64,000 bases of DNA from an uncultured Bacteroidales bacterium (GTDB lineage: Bacteria; Bacteroidota; Bacteroidia; Bacteroidales; Paludibacteraceae). Below are positions 8,421-17,048 of this stretch, in pieces (the first letter of the stretch is position 1; every line of letters starts with the position of its first letter). The position numbers and the translations under genes are program-made. The notes below the pieces were generated by a model. The model ran no database searches. It was given only the letters and a program-made list of their open reading frames with translations, and was not told the origin of the DNA. Location: NCBI GenBank assembly GCA_900319105.1, contig ONND01000005.1, positions 84,207 through 148,206 of the forward strand, in the 5' to 3' direction.

Positions 8421-9056
8421 TTAAAACCTCCATCCTAAATAATAACTTGCGCCCCATCGGGTGTTTCCTCTCTTACCGAAGCCGGGGATGTATATCGGTC
8501 CCATCTCGTCCGCCAGCAACCCGTCTTTCTCGCGGGTAAAGAGGATTTTGAGTCGTCCCGTCCATCCCATATAGAATCCGGTATTCTTCACTTTCGCTAT
8601 CTCGACCTGACAGCCCGCAACAACCTCTCCCCAGCAATCCACTTTCTTCGGCTGAAAGTCCGTGCCGATACGGATACCAAGCAGCAGGGCGTGCGGGGAC
8701 TCGGGATGCCGCTTGAACGGACATATATCGCATCCCACACGCATGTATCCGCCATACTGATTATAGTGTAACGAATCGCCTTTGCTCGTCTGCCCTCCGG
8801 CACAACCTAACTCCAGCGTAGGATAGAACCGATACTTGAGGCGCCAGTTCATCGCCAACTCGTACTGCTGCAACTTACCCGAACTGAGAGCCGCCGCCAA
8901 AGCCGCCGCTCCGATATCGAGTTTGAGCGTCATGCCTTGGTAGATCGGCTGCTTCGGCTTCGACTCTTTCGTCGCCACCGTAGTCGAATCCGCGGCATAG
9001 AGTCCTACGCTCAGCAGCAACAGACCTACTATGTTACATAAGCGATTTAGCTTCAT
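8421..9056 (-). CDS. DUF6048 outer-membrane beta-barrel protein
   Basis: A 211-residue secreted protein with a signal peptide (MKLNRLCNIVGLLLLSVGL, cleavage after YAA or YA). Beta-rich alternating segments follow (YRFYPTLELGC, YGGYMRVGCDI, FYMGWTGRLKILF). The C-terminus carries the DUF6048 signature IYIPGFGKRG and ends in aromatic F (YYLGWRF), typical of an outer-membrane barrel. DUF6048 is a Bacteroidetes family of unknown role. The start overlaps the end of the upstream gene by 23 bases, so translation is coupled. Confidence 0.8.
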   Translation of the reverse strand: MKLNRLCNIVGLLLLSVGLYAADSTTVATKESKPKQPIYQGMTLKLDIGAAALAAALSSGKLQQYELAMNWRLKYRFYPTLELGCAGGQTSKGDSLHYNQYGGYMRVGCDICPFKRHPESPHALLLGIRIGTDFQPKKVDCWGEVVAGCQVEIAKVKNTGFYMGWTGRLKILFTREKDGLLADEMGPIYIPGFGKRGNTRWGASYYLGWRF

Positions 9057-9570
9057 TCTTCAGTTCCTCGAGTGCTTTATCAGAGGGTGTCAATCCGTTC
9101 GAGTTAAACGCCGTCAGAAGCGTTGTGGCATAGACCTGTGCGTTCGCGTTCTTCGGCAGTTGCGCCGCCATAGCGATGACGAACGCGCCGAGTTGGTCAC
9201 GGGCATTGATGATCAAGTCCCACACCTCTTCGCTCACATAGACCTGCTGCGACTGATTATGGTCAAACTCCGCGCGGATGGTCTGCAGCAAGTATTGTTG
9301 CATCTGCATGACCGTCCAGGTCGTAAATGCGTCCGGCTGGTTCTGGCGCAGCTCCATGATCATGTGCTCGGGCTTGGTACGCTCAAGTAGCAGCGTGAGA
9401 CGCTCGTACGCCCGCAGACGAATCGGCGAAATTGTCTTCTGGCTCTCCCGTTTGAGTTCCCACATACGTTTCTTCTCCTCGTTGCGGAATTGCGAGTACT
9501 GGATCAACCAGAACCCGAAAATCATTACCACAACGACCAACACGATCAGCAGTATATACGTTGTATTCAT
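9034..9570 (-). CDS. Membrane-anchored DUF7935-type protein
   Basis: A 178-residue protein with one N-terminal membrane segment (TYILLIVLVVVVMIFGFWL, residues 3-23). A cytoplasmic-type helical region follows with the pattern ISPIRLRAYERLTLLLERT, HNQSQQVYVSEEVWDLI. This matches a Bacteroidetes-specific family of unknown function that I know as DUF7935. It is first in the transcript with DUF6048 and tkt. Its promoter at 9591-9622 overlaps the terminator of the preceding operon. Confidence 0.7.
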   Translation of the reverse strand: MNTTYILLIVLVVVVMIFGFWLIQYSQFRNEEKKRMWELKRESQKTISPIRLRAYERLTLLLERTKPEHMIMELRQNQPDAFTTWTVMQMQQYLLQTIRAEFDHNQSQQVYVSEEVWDLIINARDQLGAFVIAMAAQLPKNANAQVYATTLLTAFNSNGLTPSDKALEELKNEAKSLM

Positions 9571-9590
9571 AGCGTTAATTTAAAAACGCT

Positions 9591-9622
9591 GCAAAGTTAC
9601 ACAAAAAAAAGCACATACGCAA
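9591..9622 (-). promoter_or_regulatory. Promoter of the DUF7935-DUF6048-tkt operon
   Basis: Minus strand: TTGCGTATGTGC, T-tract, then GTAACTTTGCAGCG, 21 bases before ATG 9570. The -33 side and the T-tract are also the left arm and loop of the hairpin at 9603-9640. Confidence 0.75.
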
Positions 9623-9640
9623 GGATTTGTGCTTTTTTTT
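9603..9640. terminator. Perfect 13-bp terminator hairpin
   Basis: AAAAAAAAGCACA (9603-9615) pairs perfectly with TGTGCTTTTTTTT (9628-9640) around a 12-base loop. On the minus strand it follows the GT87 gene and ends the glycan cassette. Confidence 0.85.
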
Positions 9641-9664
9641 TGCGAGGCGGATTAAAATCCGCAA

Positions 9665-10840
9665 TTATTGAAGAGCCTGATGGCATTGCGCAGATGGAAC
9701 CGGTTTGCAAGTGGTGTAGATGATGCGAAGCCAGGCGAGGGTGTATGTGAGGACGCCAAGCCAGAGAGTCGAATGGACGTAATTGCAGATCTTGGAGGGG
9801 CAGAAGAGGTCGATCGGCATCACACACCATAAGACGAACAGCGCCCAGAAAAGGATTTTGTCAAAGACAGGACGCTTGTCCTCCAAAAAATACCACAAGG
9901 CATAGCCCGTCATGGCGATCGTATAAGTCGTATATTCCGCCGCTTCACTGAAGAGGACGATATACCCCATCAGTCCTGCCAATGCGCCGACGCGGAAAGG
10001 AAGCCCCACCCCGCCCCTCCCCTTAAAGGGAGGGAGTATTGGAAGGAGGAACGGAATCGCCAGGAGGAGCAGGGCGGCCGCCTGAAAAATACGCATGTGG
10101 GACAAAGCGAAGGTGCGTATTCCCGGCACAAAAAGGATTGAATAGTAGGTGCCGGTGGACTGATGGGAAGTCAACTGAGCAAACCAGTTCTCATATCCGG
10201 CGAGCAGTCCTTCCACACCTCCATTAAGCGCAGGAAGCAAGAGAAAACCTATTCCCGTGAGCACAACATAACCTGCATTACGCCAGAAACGCGGATAGCA
10301 GAGCAGAAGCGCCAGTTCGATAGCCCCGTAGATCTTGGTCGTCGCAGAGAGCATGATCAGGAGGATTGCCCAGAAAGACTGATCGCGCTCCAGTAGCACA
10401 AACGCCCATACGAAGATCGCCGCCACCAAGAGGTTAAACTGGAAGCAGAACAAACTCTGCGCCACCGTCAGCAGCAGATATAGCATGATCAACGGCGCCT
10501 TTTCCGAAAGGACACCGGGCAGGTTCTTTACCGCAAAATAAAAGACCGTATAGCCAAACAGATTCCATGCAAAACCGCCAAGATAAAACGGCAAGAACGC
10601 AAAAGGTGCGAACAAGACACAGAAGATAGGCGAATAGATGAAAAAACGATGGTGAACATCCACAAAATCCTGCGTATAGGGGTTGATACCCTGCCAGAAC
10701 TGCAAAGTGGCATCCCGGAAGACGCAGTAGTTCTCCGCCCCGCCGCGGAACAACTCAATCGCCGAAGCAGCTACGGCGATGACAAACCCCAACCAGTAGA
10801 TATTACGGGAAACCGTAAAGAAAGACAGGAACTTTTTCAT
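9665..10840 (-). CDS. GT87-type polyprenyl-phosphate glycosyltransferase (DUF2029)
   Basis: A 391-residue integral membrane protein with about nine hydrophobic segments, of the GT-C type. The first periplasmic loop carries the likely catalytic acidic residues (FRDATLQFWQGINPYTQDFVD), and a conserved FIYSPIFCVLFAPFAFLP follows. GT87 enzymes use polyprenyl-phosphate sugars as donors outside the inner membrane. It overlaps the GT2 gene by four bases, and that GT2 could make its donor. Residues around 280 are a repeat (PPFKGRGGVGL, R1) inside a loop. It is the last gene of the cassette, followed by a strong terminator. The acceptor is unknown. Confidence 0.8.
   Translation of the reverse strand: MKKFLSFFTVSRNIYWLGFVIAVAASAIELFRGGAENYCVFRDATLQFWQGINPYTQDFVDVHHRFFIYSPIFCVLFAPFAFLPFYLGGFAWNLFGYTVFYFAVKNLPGVLSEKAPLIMLYLLLTVAQSLFCFQFNLLVAAIFVWAFVLLERDQSFWAILLIMLSATTKIYGAIELALLLCYPRFWRNAGYVVLTGIGFLLLPALNGGVEGLLAGYENWFAQLTSHQSTGTYYSILFVPGIRTFALSHMRIFQAAALLLLAIPFLLPILPPFKGRGGVGLPFRVGALAGLMGYIVLFSEAAEYTTYTIAMTGYALWYFLEDKRPVFDKILFWALFVLWCVMPIDLFCPSKICNYVHSTLWLGVLTYTLAWLRIIYTTCKPVPSAQCHQALQ
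10001..10037. repeat. R1 copy in the GT87 gene
   Basis: CCCCACCCCGCCCCTCCCC, TTAAAGGGAGGGAG. On the coding strand it is read in frame as LPPFKGRGGVGLP, placed between two hydrophobic segments. Confidence 0.8.
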
Positions 10841-11775
10841 ACTTTCTCGTCGTTATATCTGCGTACAAAATAACCCGGTCTGTTCTTGGTCTCATTGAAA
10901 ATACGCCCCAGGTATTCGCCTAAAACGCCTATCGTGAGCAGTTGAATGCCACCGAGGAAAAGGATGGTCACCATAATCGTCGGATAGCCGGCCACCGGAT
11001 CACCATAAAGCAAGGTGGTAATGAGGATATACACCAGATAGATAAACGCCACAAACGAGACGCCTATACCCAGGTACATCGCTATGCGTAGCGGCGCGAC
11101 GGTATAACTGGTCATGCCGTTGATGGCGAGGTTGACGAGTTGTGAGAACCGCCATTTGGAGGTACCCTGCTGCCGCTCCAACTGGTCATAATAGATGCCT
11201 TTTTTCTTAAAGCCTATCCATGAGTAGAGTCCTTTCGTATTACGCTCCGACTCACGCATCTTACGCAGTGCCTCGATGCAGGTTCGGTCGAGGAGGCGAA
11301 AATCGCCGGTGTTCTTCTGTATGGGCACACGCGTCAGGCTCTGAAGCATAACGTAGTACCACTGCGAGGTCTTCTTCTTAAACCATGACTCGCGGCTCAA
11401 GCGGCGCTGCGCATATACATCGTCATAGCCTTCTTCCCATCCCTTGATCATCTCCGGGATCGCCGAGACAGGGTGCTGCATATCGGCATCCATGATAATC
11501 ACCGCATCTCCTTTGGCATAATCGAAGCCAGCCATCATCGCCACCTCCTTGCCGTAGTTACGCGAGAGGTCGATATAAGACCAGTGTTGCGGGTCTTTGT
11601 GATGCAACGCGACCATCTTATCCAACGTGGTATCCGTACTGCCGTCATTGACGAGCAGGAACTCCCAGTTATAGGCAGGGTTGTCCTTCAGCACTTGATC
11701 CATGCACTCTTGCAGGTGGTCAAAGCAAGCCTCCTCATTGTAGGCGGGCAACAGAATGGTGATTGTCTTTTTCAT
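10837..11775 (-). CDS. GT2 polyprenyl-phosphate sugar synthase (GtrB/ArnC type)
   Basis: A 312-residue family-2 glycosyltransferase. The GT-A domain has ITILLPAYNEEACF at the N-terminus, LLVNDGSTDTTL, IIMDADMQHP (metal-binding DxD) around residue 95, and YAQRRLSRES. Two C-terminal membrane segments follow (ALAINGMTSY onward, MYLGIGVSFVAFIYLVYI; TIMVTILFLGGIQLLTIGVLGEYLGRIF). This layout is that of GtrB, ArnC and FlmF, which load a sugar onto undecaprenyl phosphate at the cytoplasmic face. The neighbouring GtrA domain is the usual flippase partner. Confidence 0.88.
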   Translation of the reverse strand: MKKTITILLPAYNEEACFDHLQECMDQVLKDNPAYNWEFLLVNDGSTDTTLDKMVALHHKDPQHWSYIDLSRNYGKEVAMMAGFDYAKGDAVIIMDADMQHPVSAIPEMIKGWEEGYDDVYAQRRLSRESWFKKKTSQWYYVMLQSLTRVPIQKNTGDFRLLDRTCIEALRKMRESERNTKGLYSWIGFKKKGIYYDQLERQQGTSKWRFSQLVNLAINGMTSYTVAPLRIAMYLGIGVSFVAFIYLVYILITTLLYGDPVAGYPTIMVTILFLGGIQLLTIGVLGEYLGRIFNETKNRPGYFVRRYNDEKV

Positions 11776-11787
11776 ATCAGAAGAACA

Positions 11788-13542
11788 TTATTGGATTTGA
11801 CGAATGAGTGTATTATAGTCCACATGGTCGCCTATATAACGCGGCCGTGTGGTGTTGTATTGCGGCGAGAGCAAGTCCCGATCGGTGCGGTAGTCGGGAG
11901 TCTCTATGCCGGCAAGTGAAAAGAGCATATGACATATATCGCTATTTACAAAAGGCTTGTTTTGAGCAGCACGTATCTGCTCCATGAGGTCAGGATGGTT
12001 CGTACGGAAGGCATCGGACGTCAAGACGAAGAACGGTATCTCAAACTGGTAACGCGCCACCTGCGGTGTGAGGTGGTTCTGGTCGGAACGCTCATAGAAA
12101 TTACGGTAGTCATAACATTCCTCGCCATGATCGGAGAGATAGACCGCTACCGCATCATGATCCGCAAAAAGTTGCCACAATTCATTCACACAATGATCAT
12201 GAAAAAGGGTAGCATTGGCGTACTGCGCGCGTATCTCACAGCCATGCGCACCGCCATACGTGGGCGACAGGCTGTCCGCCGTGAAGCGGTTGTAGTCCGA
12301 CGGAAAACGATCGGCATAACTCACGTGCTGACCTATATAATGAACGATGAACAGGCTCGGACGGGAAAGCGTACCGCCTAACGAATCGGCGATGAAAGCA
12401 CGCAGGTTGGTATTCAGTCCCGAGTCATAGGCGAAAGTAGCGCTATTACGCGCGGTGAACTGCAGGCGATTGAGATCCGGATGATTGAGAAGCGCTCCGC
12501 CTAAATTGGAGAACAGACCACCTCCGCCATCCGCGACGAACTGGTTAGACCAATAATAGACGTCATAGCCTGCTTTGCGGAAGACTGCAGGAAAAAGCGT
12601 GTGGTTCATCCAGTTATCCGGTTCATCCTCGCTCCAGGTAGAAAGGATGTTTTGCATAACCTGCGCCGTGAGGTTAGACTGGGTGACGACATCAGAGAAG
12701 AGATAGAGTTGCCCCTCGTCGCGCAGTCGGCACAGGTTAGGCGTTGTAGGCAGCGAAGCTTCGTTATAAAGCGGCGTGTGATACTTATTGAACGACTCGC
12801 CAATAATAAGCACTATACAAGGCGAGCGAAAGGTACAAGCGTCCACCTGAGTTCGTTCGACAGCGGGCACCAGGATCTTGTATTCGCGCACCGTTACCAC
12901 TGAGTATGCGACGCCATACGCAAAGCGTATAGCAGGCGTTCGAAGGCACGGCAGGTAGCGCTCGTCATTAAGTTGCGCCACCGAATCGAGAGAGAAACAG
13001 CGGATGAGCTTGATATGCGAACCTTCGCCCCGCACAGCGGACCACAAAGTGCAGATACAGAAAAGTCCAAACAGGACTTTACGCACTTTATTCGGCAGCG
13101 ACGGCCAAAGCATTGTGGTTCTTTTGGCAAGCAAGACAGCCACCACGCCGCAAGCGAGCGTAATCCACAAAGCAGGCATCGCCCATAGGCCGGAGAGGAA
13201 CTCCGACGCCTCACGGGTATCTGTCTCGAGGACCAGTTTGACCAGACGCACTGTGATCAGAGACGAATAGAAAAGCACCGAGAAGATCTCCGTCAGCCAA
13301 AAGAGGATCGCTACTATCCATACCACCCAATGAAGCCTGACAGGACGAAGCAGCGTAGCCAGCACGCAATACAGATACGCCCCCCAGAGCGGTATCAGCA
13401 ACGCCAGAAAGATATCAGTGGACATGCCGATATTACTGACTATGGTCAGTATTACCGCCAGAAAGAGCATGGTCAGATAGAACGTGCGGTTGGTGCTGAC
13501 CGGATAGAGGAAATATCTATATAGTCGTTTGAGCCAGTTCAT
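11788..13542 (-). CDS. Sulfatase-type phosphoethanolamine transferase
   Basis: A 584-residue protein with five N-terminal membrane segments (residues 1-175) and a periplasmic alkaline-phosphatase-superfamily domain. IVLIIGESFNKYHTP carries the nucleophile position (Ser here, usually Thr in EptA). LPTTPNLCRL, a Gly-rich segment (QFVADGGGGLFSNLGG), VHYIGQHVSYADRFP and YLSDHGEECYD hold the metal ligands. This layout is that of EptA/CptA enzymes, which move phosphoethanolamine from phosphatidylethanolamine to lipid A or core sugars. I chose ATG 13542; a TTG at 13554 is an alternative. The Ser nucleophile is common in Bacteroidetes relatives as far as I recall. Confidence 0.85.
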   Translation of the reverse strand: MNWLKRLYRYFLYPVSTNRTFYLTMLFLAVILTIVSNIGMSTDIFLALLIPLWGAYLYCVLATLLRPVRLHWVVWIVAILFWLTEIFSVLFYSSLITVRLVKLVLETDTREASEFLSGLWAMPALWITLACGVVAVLLAKRTTMLWPSLPNKVRKVLFGLFCICTLWSAVRGEGSHIKLIRCFSLDSVAQLNDERYLPCLRTPAIRFAYGVAYSVVTVREYKILVPAVERTQVDACTFRSPCIVLIIGESFNKYHTPLYNEASLPTTPNLCRLRDEGQLYLFSDVVTQSNLTAQVMQNILSTWSEDEPDNWMNHTLFPAVFRKAGYDVYYWSNQFVADGGGGLFSNLGGALLNHPDLNRLQFTARNSATFAYDSGLNTNLRAFIADSLGGTLSRPSLFIVHYIGQHVSYADRFPSDYNRFTADSLSPTYGGAHGCEIRAQYANATLFHDHCVNELWQLFADHDAVAVYLSDHGEECYDYRNFYERSDQNHLTPQVARYQFEIPFFVLTSDAFRTNHPDLMEQIRAAQNKPFVNSDICHMLFSLAGIETPDYRTDRDLLSPQYNTTRPRYIGDHVDYNTLIRQIQ

Positions 13543-14683
13543 GATAGGTAACAAACTCCGCTCCGCGGGCTTTAAGATCCATGATTACCTCTTTGAGCCG
13601 TTCGTACATCGGATCACCGGCATGATGACGGATGATAAACGGCATTTTCCATTCGGGACGTTCTCCTAAGGGATAGAACTCCCATGGATGGAAATAAGTA
13701 TTGAAATAGCCGTCGTGGCGCAGGGTACGGCGCACGAGGGACTTGTAGAACCACAGGGGAAAATTATGCAATGCGAGCCAGAAAAGCGGTATTCGGCACC
13801 AAGGGCTGACGGACGCGGGGATCTGCAGCAGTCCGTCTTGGTAGAACCACGTGCGGGGCATGTCGAGGTGCATATACCGTCCGGGGATAAACGCCGGATT
13901 GAGCGATGCGTTATACTCGTAACCCTGCCGCTTGAGTTCTTGGATATCCACGGGGAACATACGCGGCTGACGATACCCGTAAACAGGCTTTCCCGTGAGG
14001 TCCTCCAATACGTGTTTGGACTCGATCACGTGCTCCGGTTTCGGCTGCCAATGGTCGCAACCATGCGAAGCGATCTCGTGCCCCTCACGGATGATACGTG
14101 CTATCAGATCCGGTGCGTTCTGAGCAAAATTAGCGGTACAAAAGAACGTCGCCCGTACGTCACATTCCTTGAGACAATCAAGGATGCGCGTCGTACCGAA
14201 ACGGGAGATCTCCATTCCCTGCTCTATCGGATCCCATGACACCCCATGTTCCTTGGGTACATCGTATTCCTCGGTATCGAAAGAGAGAAGTACTTTGCCC
14301 TCTATCGCTCGCGCCGGAAAATGATACACCAGATACAGCACGGTATATTGTACCAACATCGCCACCGCCATGACCAATACAGGCGCCACGAGGCGATGGA
14401 TGCCGAGCCAGAGGAAGAGATTGAGCAGCACTATATGCAGCACAAAATTGAGCGCATGGCTTCCGGAGAAACCGATAAAGCGTCCCCACGAAGGACGGGA
14501 AGAGAAGGTAAAATAACTGGTAGCGAAGAAATTACCGATAAAACTGATCAGGTATCCGGCTATATAGGCTGCATTCACCGGCATATCGGCCATAAGCAGC
14601 AGATAATAAACACCATAGTGGACTGCTGCAGCGCAGCAACCCACTATACAAAATCTGAGGAATGACCGAAATTTCTCTCGCAT
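13517..14683 (-). CDS. Fusion of a GtrA-type flippase and a NodB polysaccharide deacetylase
   Basis: A 388-residue two-domain protein. Residues 1-125 are a GtrA-like membrane domain with four segments (FLRFCIVGCCAAAVHYGVYY, AYIAGYLISFIGNFFATSYF, HIVLLNLFLWLGIHRL, AMLVQYTVLYLVYHF). Residues 130-388 are a NodB-type deacetylase: SFDTEEYD (catalytic and metal Asp), SHGCDHWQ (metal His pair), YGYRQPRMF and YFHPWEFYP. GtrA proteins flip polyprenyl-phosphate sugars, and ArnD/NaxD-type NodB enzymes remove an acyl group from such a lipid-linked amino sugar. Having both in one chain, next to a GT2, GT87 and a pEtN transferase, argues that they work on the same lipid-linked sugar. The stop overlaps the next gene by 26 bases. 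Confidence 0.85.
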   Translation of the reverse strand: MREKFRSFLRFCIVGCCAAAVHYGVYYLLLMADMPVNAAYIAGYLISFIGNFFATSYFTFSSRPSWGRFIGFSGSHALNFVLHIVLLNLFLWLGIHRLVAPVLVMAVAMLVQYTVLYLVYHFPARAIEGKVLLSFDTEEYDVPKEHGVSWDPIEQGMEISRFGTTRILDCLKECDVRATFFCTANFAQNAPDLIARIIREGHEIASHGCDHWQPKPEHVIESKHVLEDLTGKPVYGYRQPRMFPVDIQELKRQGYEYNASLNPAFIPGRYMHLDMPRTWFYQDGLLQIPASVSPWCRIPLFWLALHNFPLWFYKSLVRRTLRHDGYFNTYFHPWEFYPLGERPEWKMPFIIRHHAGDPMYERLKEVIMDLKARGAEFVTYHELAQTTI

Positions 14684-14699
14684 ACCTGCGTCCTCCTAA

Positions 14700-16067
14700 T
14701 CAGCGAATCATATCATCGCCGAAGAAGGGTTGCAGTGCTTTCGGGATGCGGATACCTTCCGGCGTCTGGTTATTTTCCAACAGAGCAGCCACGATACGCG
14801 GAAGGGCCAAAGCCGAACCGTTCAGTGTGTGGCAGAGTTGCACTTTCTTATCCTCGGTGCGGCGGTAACGACACTTCAGACGATTTGCCTGATAGGTGTC
14901 GAAATTAGAGGTACTTGACACCTCCAGCCAACGGTGTTGCGCCTCAGAATAGACTTCGAAGTCATAGCAGAGAGCCGCCGTGAAACTCATATCACCACCC
15001 GAGAGGCGGAGAATACGATACGGGAGTTCGAGCTTCTTGAGCAAGCCTTCCACGTGCTCCAACATCTCCTTGTGCGAAGCGTCGGAGTGTTCGGGCGTAT
15101 CAATGCGAACAATCTCGATCTTTGAGAACTCATGCAGACGGTTCAGACCGCGTACATCTTTGCCGTACGAACCTGCCTCGCGACGGAAACACTCCGTGTA
15201 AGCACAGTTCTTGATCGGCAGTTGAGCCTCATCAATGATGACGTCGCGATAGAGGTTCGTCACCGGCACTTCGGCTGTCGGGATGAGGTAGAGGTCGTCC
15301 ACCTCGCAGTGGTACATCTGACCCTCTTTGTCGGGCAGCTGACCTGTTCCATAACCTGACGCAGCGTTCACTACTGTCGGTGGCATGATCTCCGTATATC
15401 CGGCCTTGTTAGCTTCCGCGAGGAAGAAATTGATGAGCGCACGCTGAAGACGGGCACCCTGACCAATATAAACGGGGAAACCGGCACCCGAGATCTTGAC
15501 ACCCAGGTCAAAATCAATGAGGTTGTATTTCTTAGCGAGTTCCCAGTGCGCCAACTTCTCGCTCTGGGCAATACGTTCAGCAGCAATCTTCTCATCCGTC
15601 TCGCCATCCCAGTATTTCAGTGCCACAGCACCGTTCTTGGCGATGGCGTCGATCATCGGTAGGTTAGGCCAGTTACCGATGGTAACCGCCAAGTTATCCT
15701 CTGCGGAGGCACCTTCCGGTACGATGTCGTACGGGACATTCGGGATAGTAAGGAGCAGTTTGGTCTGCGCCTCTTCGGCGGCAGCCATTTTCTCGTCATA
15801 CTCAGCGATTTGTGCTTTGAGCGCACCTGTCTGCGCTTTGGCCTCTTCGGCTTCTCCGCGCTTCCCCTGCGCCATCAGCATACCAATCGATTTGCTGATT
15901 TTGTTCATTTCTGCCGCAGCGGCATCCTTGAGTTGCTGTGCGGACTTACGCTCTCCATCGAGACGAAGCACTTCGTCAATCGCTTCCGCGGCACCGGCAA
16001 AATGTTTTTTCTCCAGTCCGGCAATAACGCGTGCTTTATCGTCATAAATTTGTTTTAGTGTAAGCAT
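14700..16067 (-). CDS. serS: Seryl-tRNA synthetase
   Basis: A 455-residue class II synthetase that charges tRNA-Ser, slightly longer than the usual 420-430. The N-terminal coiled-coil arm covers residues 25-110 (EVLRLDGERKSAQQLKDA onward). Motif 1 is near MPPTVVNAASGYGTGQLP. Motif 2 is CAYTECFRREAGSYGKD. Motif 3 is NGSALALPRIVAALLENNQ, preceded by SSTSNFDTYQANRLKCRY. The extra length lies in the LPMIDAIAKNGAVALKYWDG segment. It is 16 bases upstream of the GtrA-NodB gene on the same strand and may share its transcript. Confidence 0.97.
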   Translation of the reverse strand: MLTLKQIYDDKARVIAGLEKKHFAGAAEAIDEVLRLDGERKSAQQLKDAAAAEMNKISKSIGMLMAQGKRGEAEEAKAQTGALKAQIAEYDEKMAAAEEAQTKLLLTIPNVPYDIVPEGASAEDNLAVTIGNWPNLPMIDAIAKNGAVALKYWDGETDEKIAAERIAQSEKLAHWELAKKYNLIDFDLGVKISGAGFPVYIGQGARLQRALINFFLAEANKAGYTEIMPPTVVNAASGYGTGQLPDKEGQMYHCEVDDLYLIPTAEVPVTNLYRDVIIDEAQLPIKNCAYTECFRREAGSYGKDVRGLNRLHEFSKIEIVRIDTPEHSDASHKEMLEHVEGLLKKLELPYRILRLSGGDMSFTAALCYDFEVYSEAQHRWLEVSSTSNFDTYQANRLKCRYRRTEDKKVQLCHTLNGSALALPRIVAALLENNQTPEGIRIPKALQPFFGDDMIR

Positions 16068-16203
16068 AAATAATATATACGATTATTAAGATTTCTTACC
16101 CTCTTGATTACCTCGGTAAAACCTCGGGATTACCTCTACAAAACCTCTACAATATTTTGAGGCTGTTTTGGAGGTAAAAAGTTTACTATTTTTAAGATTT
16201 AGT
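16068..16203. repeat. Word-repeat stretch between serS and the rpmA terminator
   Basis: Related words of TTACCTC, CCTCGGTAAAACCTC and CTACAAAACCTCTAC (16098-16152), flanked by two copies of a TTAAGATTT word (16086-16094 and 16192-16200). Similar words occur at 405-540, 42800-42870 and 55530-55580. There is no gene. Confidence 0.5.
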
Positions 16204-16256
16204 ACAAACAAAAATCTCCCACCTAAAGGCGAAGCCCTCGGTAGGAGATAGTTTGT
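16204..16256 (-). terminator. Rho-independent terminator of rplU-rpmA
   Basis: On the minus strand, ACAAAC and ATCTCCTACC pair with GGTGGGAGAT and GTTTGT, with a GGGCTTCGCC-type loop and TTTTTGTTTGT on the 3' side. It lies 14 bases after the rpmA stop. Confidence 0.8.
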
Positions 16257-16269
16257 TCTCTCTCGCCGA

Positions 16270-16533
16270 TTAAGCTTCAGCAACCGGCTGGATAGAGACG
16301 TACGATTTGTTGTCGCGTTTCTTGCGGAAGGTTACGATACCATCGCAGAGCGCGAACAAAGTGTGGTCAGATCCCATACCCATGTTTTCACCCGGGTTAT
16401 GAACCGTACCACGCTGACGTACGATAATGTTACCTGCCTTTGCGAACTGACCACCAAAGATCTTCACGCCAAGGCGTTTGCTTTCTGATTCACGGCCGTT
16501 CTTAGAACTACCGACACCTTTCTTGTGAGCCAT
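16270..16533 (-). CDS. rpmA: Large-subunit ribosomal protein bL27
   Basis: An 87-residue bL27 ([56 protein letters not shown]). The N-terminal tail reaches the peptidyl-transferase centre in the ribosome. The start is mature (MAHKKG), without the cleaved leader seen in Firmicutes. It is co-transcribed after rplU with an 18-base gap and ends at the terminator at 16204-16256. The C-terminal VSIQPVAEA is a normal variation. Confidence 0.97.
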   Translation of the reverse strand: MAHKKGVGSSKNGRESESKRLGVKIFGGQFAKAGNIIVRQRGTVHNPGENMGMGSDHTLFALCDGIVTFRKKRDNKSYVSIQPVAEA

Positions 16534-16551
16534 ACTCTGTTGTCCTTTCTT

Positions 16552-16872
16552 TTAAGCAATAACAATTTCTTTAACAATTACGTTGGTAAGGTCCTGACGG
16601 TGACCGTTCAGCTTGCGATAACCTTTGCGACGTTTCTTGTGGAAAACAAGAATCTTCTCGCCACGGCACTCGTTGTCGAGTACTTCGCAAACCACTTTAG
16701 CACCCTTCACATAAGGAGTACCAACTTTTACTTTACCCTCGTTGTCCAGGAGCAGTACGTTCTCAAACTCAACGGTAGCGCCTTTCTCGAGTTCGTTCAT
16801 ACGATTGATGAACAGTTTTTTGCCAGCCTCTACTTTAAACTGCTGGCCTTTCATTTCTACAATTGCGTACAT
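16552..16872 (-). CDS. rplU: Large-subunit ribosomal protein bL21
   Basis: A 106-residue bL21 ([18 protein letters not shown], the barrel strand [19 protein letters not shown], and the basic tail [17 protein letters not shown]). It is first in the rplU-rpmA operon. A 108-base leader separates it from the promoter. Confidence 0.97.
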   Translation of the reverse strand: MYAIVEMKGQQFKVEAGKKLFINRMNELEKGATVEFENVLLLDNEGKVKVGTPYVKGAKVVCEVLDNECRGEKILVFHKKRRKGYRKLNGHRQDLTNVIVKEIVIA

Positions 16873-16980
16873 TTATATACGTTTGTTTAAATGTTAGGGC
16901 GGTGCGGCGTTCGCTCCCCGAGCGAAACTTAAACAAGCCTTTCCGTATAAATACTTCTGCTTTCTCGACCGAAAAAGCGT
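16873..16980 (-). promoter_or_regulatory. rplU leader with a hairpin
   Basis: A 5' untranslated region of about 100 bases. It holds a tight hairpin at 16909-16928 (GTTTCGCT-CGGG-GAGCGAAC on the minus strand) followed by an A-rich stretch before ATG 16872. Ribosomal operons are often autoregulated through such leaders. I do not recognise a named Rfam family. Confidence 0.4.
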
Positions 16981-17012
16981 GCAAAATTACTGCTTTTTTT
17001 TGATATACGCAA
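16981..17012 (-). promoter_or_regulatory. Promoter of rplU-rpmA
   Basis: Minus strand: TTGCGTATATC, eight A, GCAGTAATTTTGC. It is one of the cleanest copies of the extended motif. Confidence 0.85.
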
Positions 17013-17048
17013 ATAATTTTGCAAAAATCTTTCAAATTTCGTGTAAAT

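Noticed and set aside
16086-16283. 65-codon frame on the minus strand
   Set aside because: It runs through the end of rpmA, its terminator and the word repeats.
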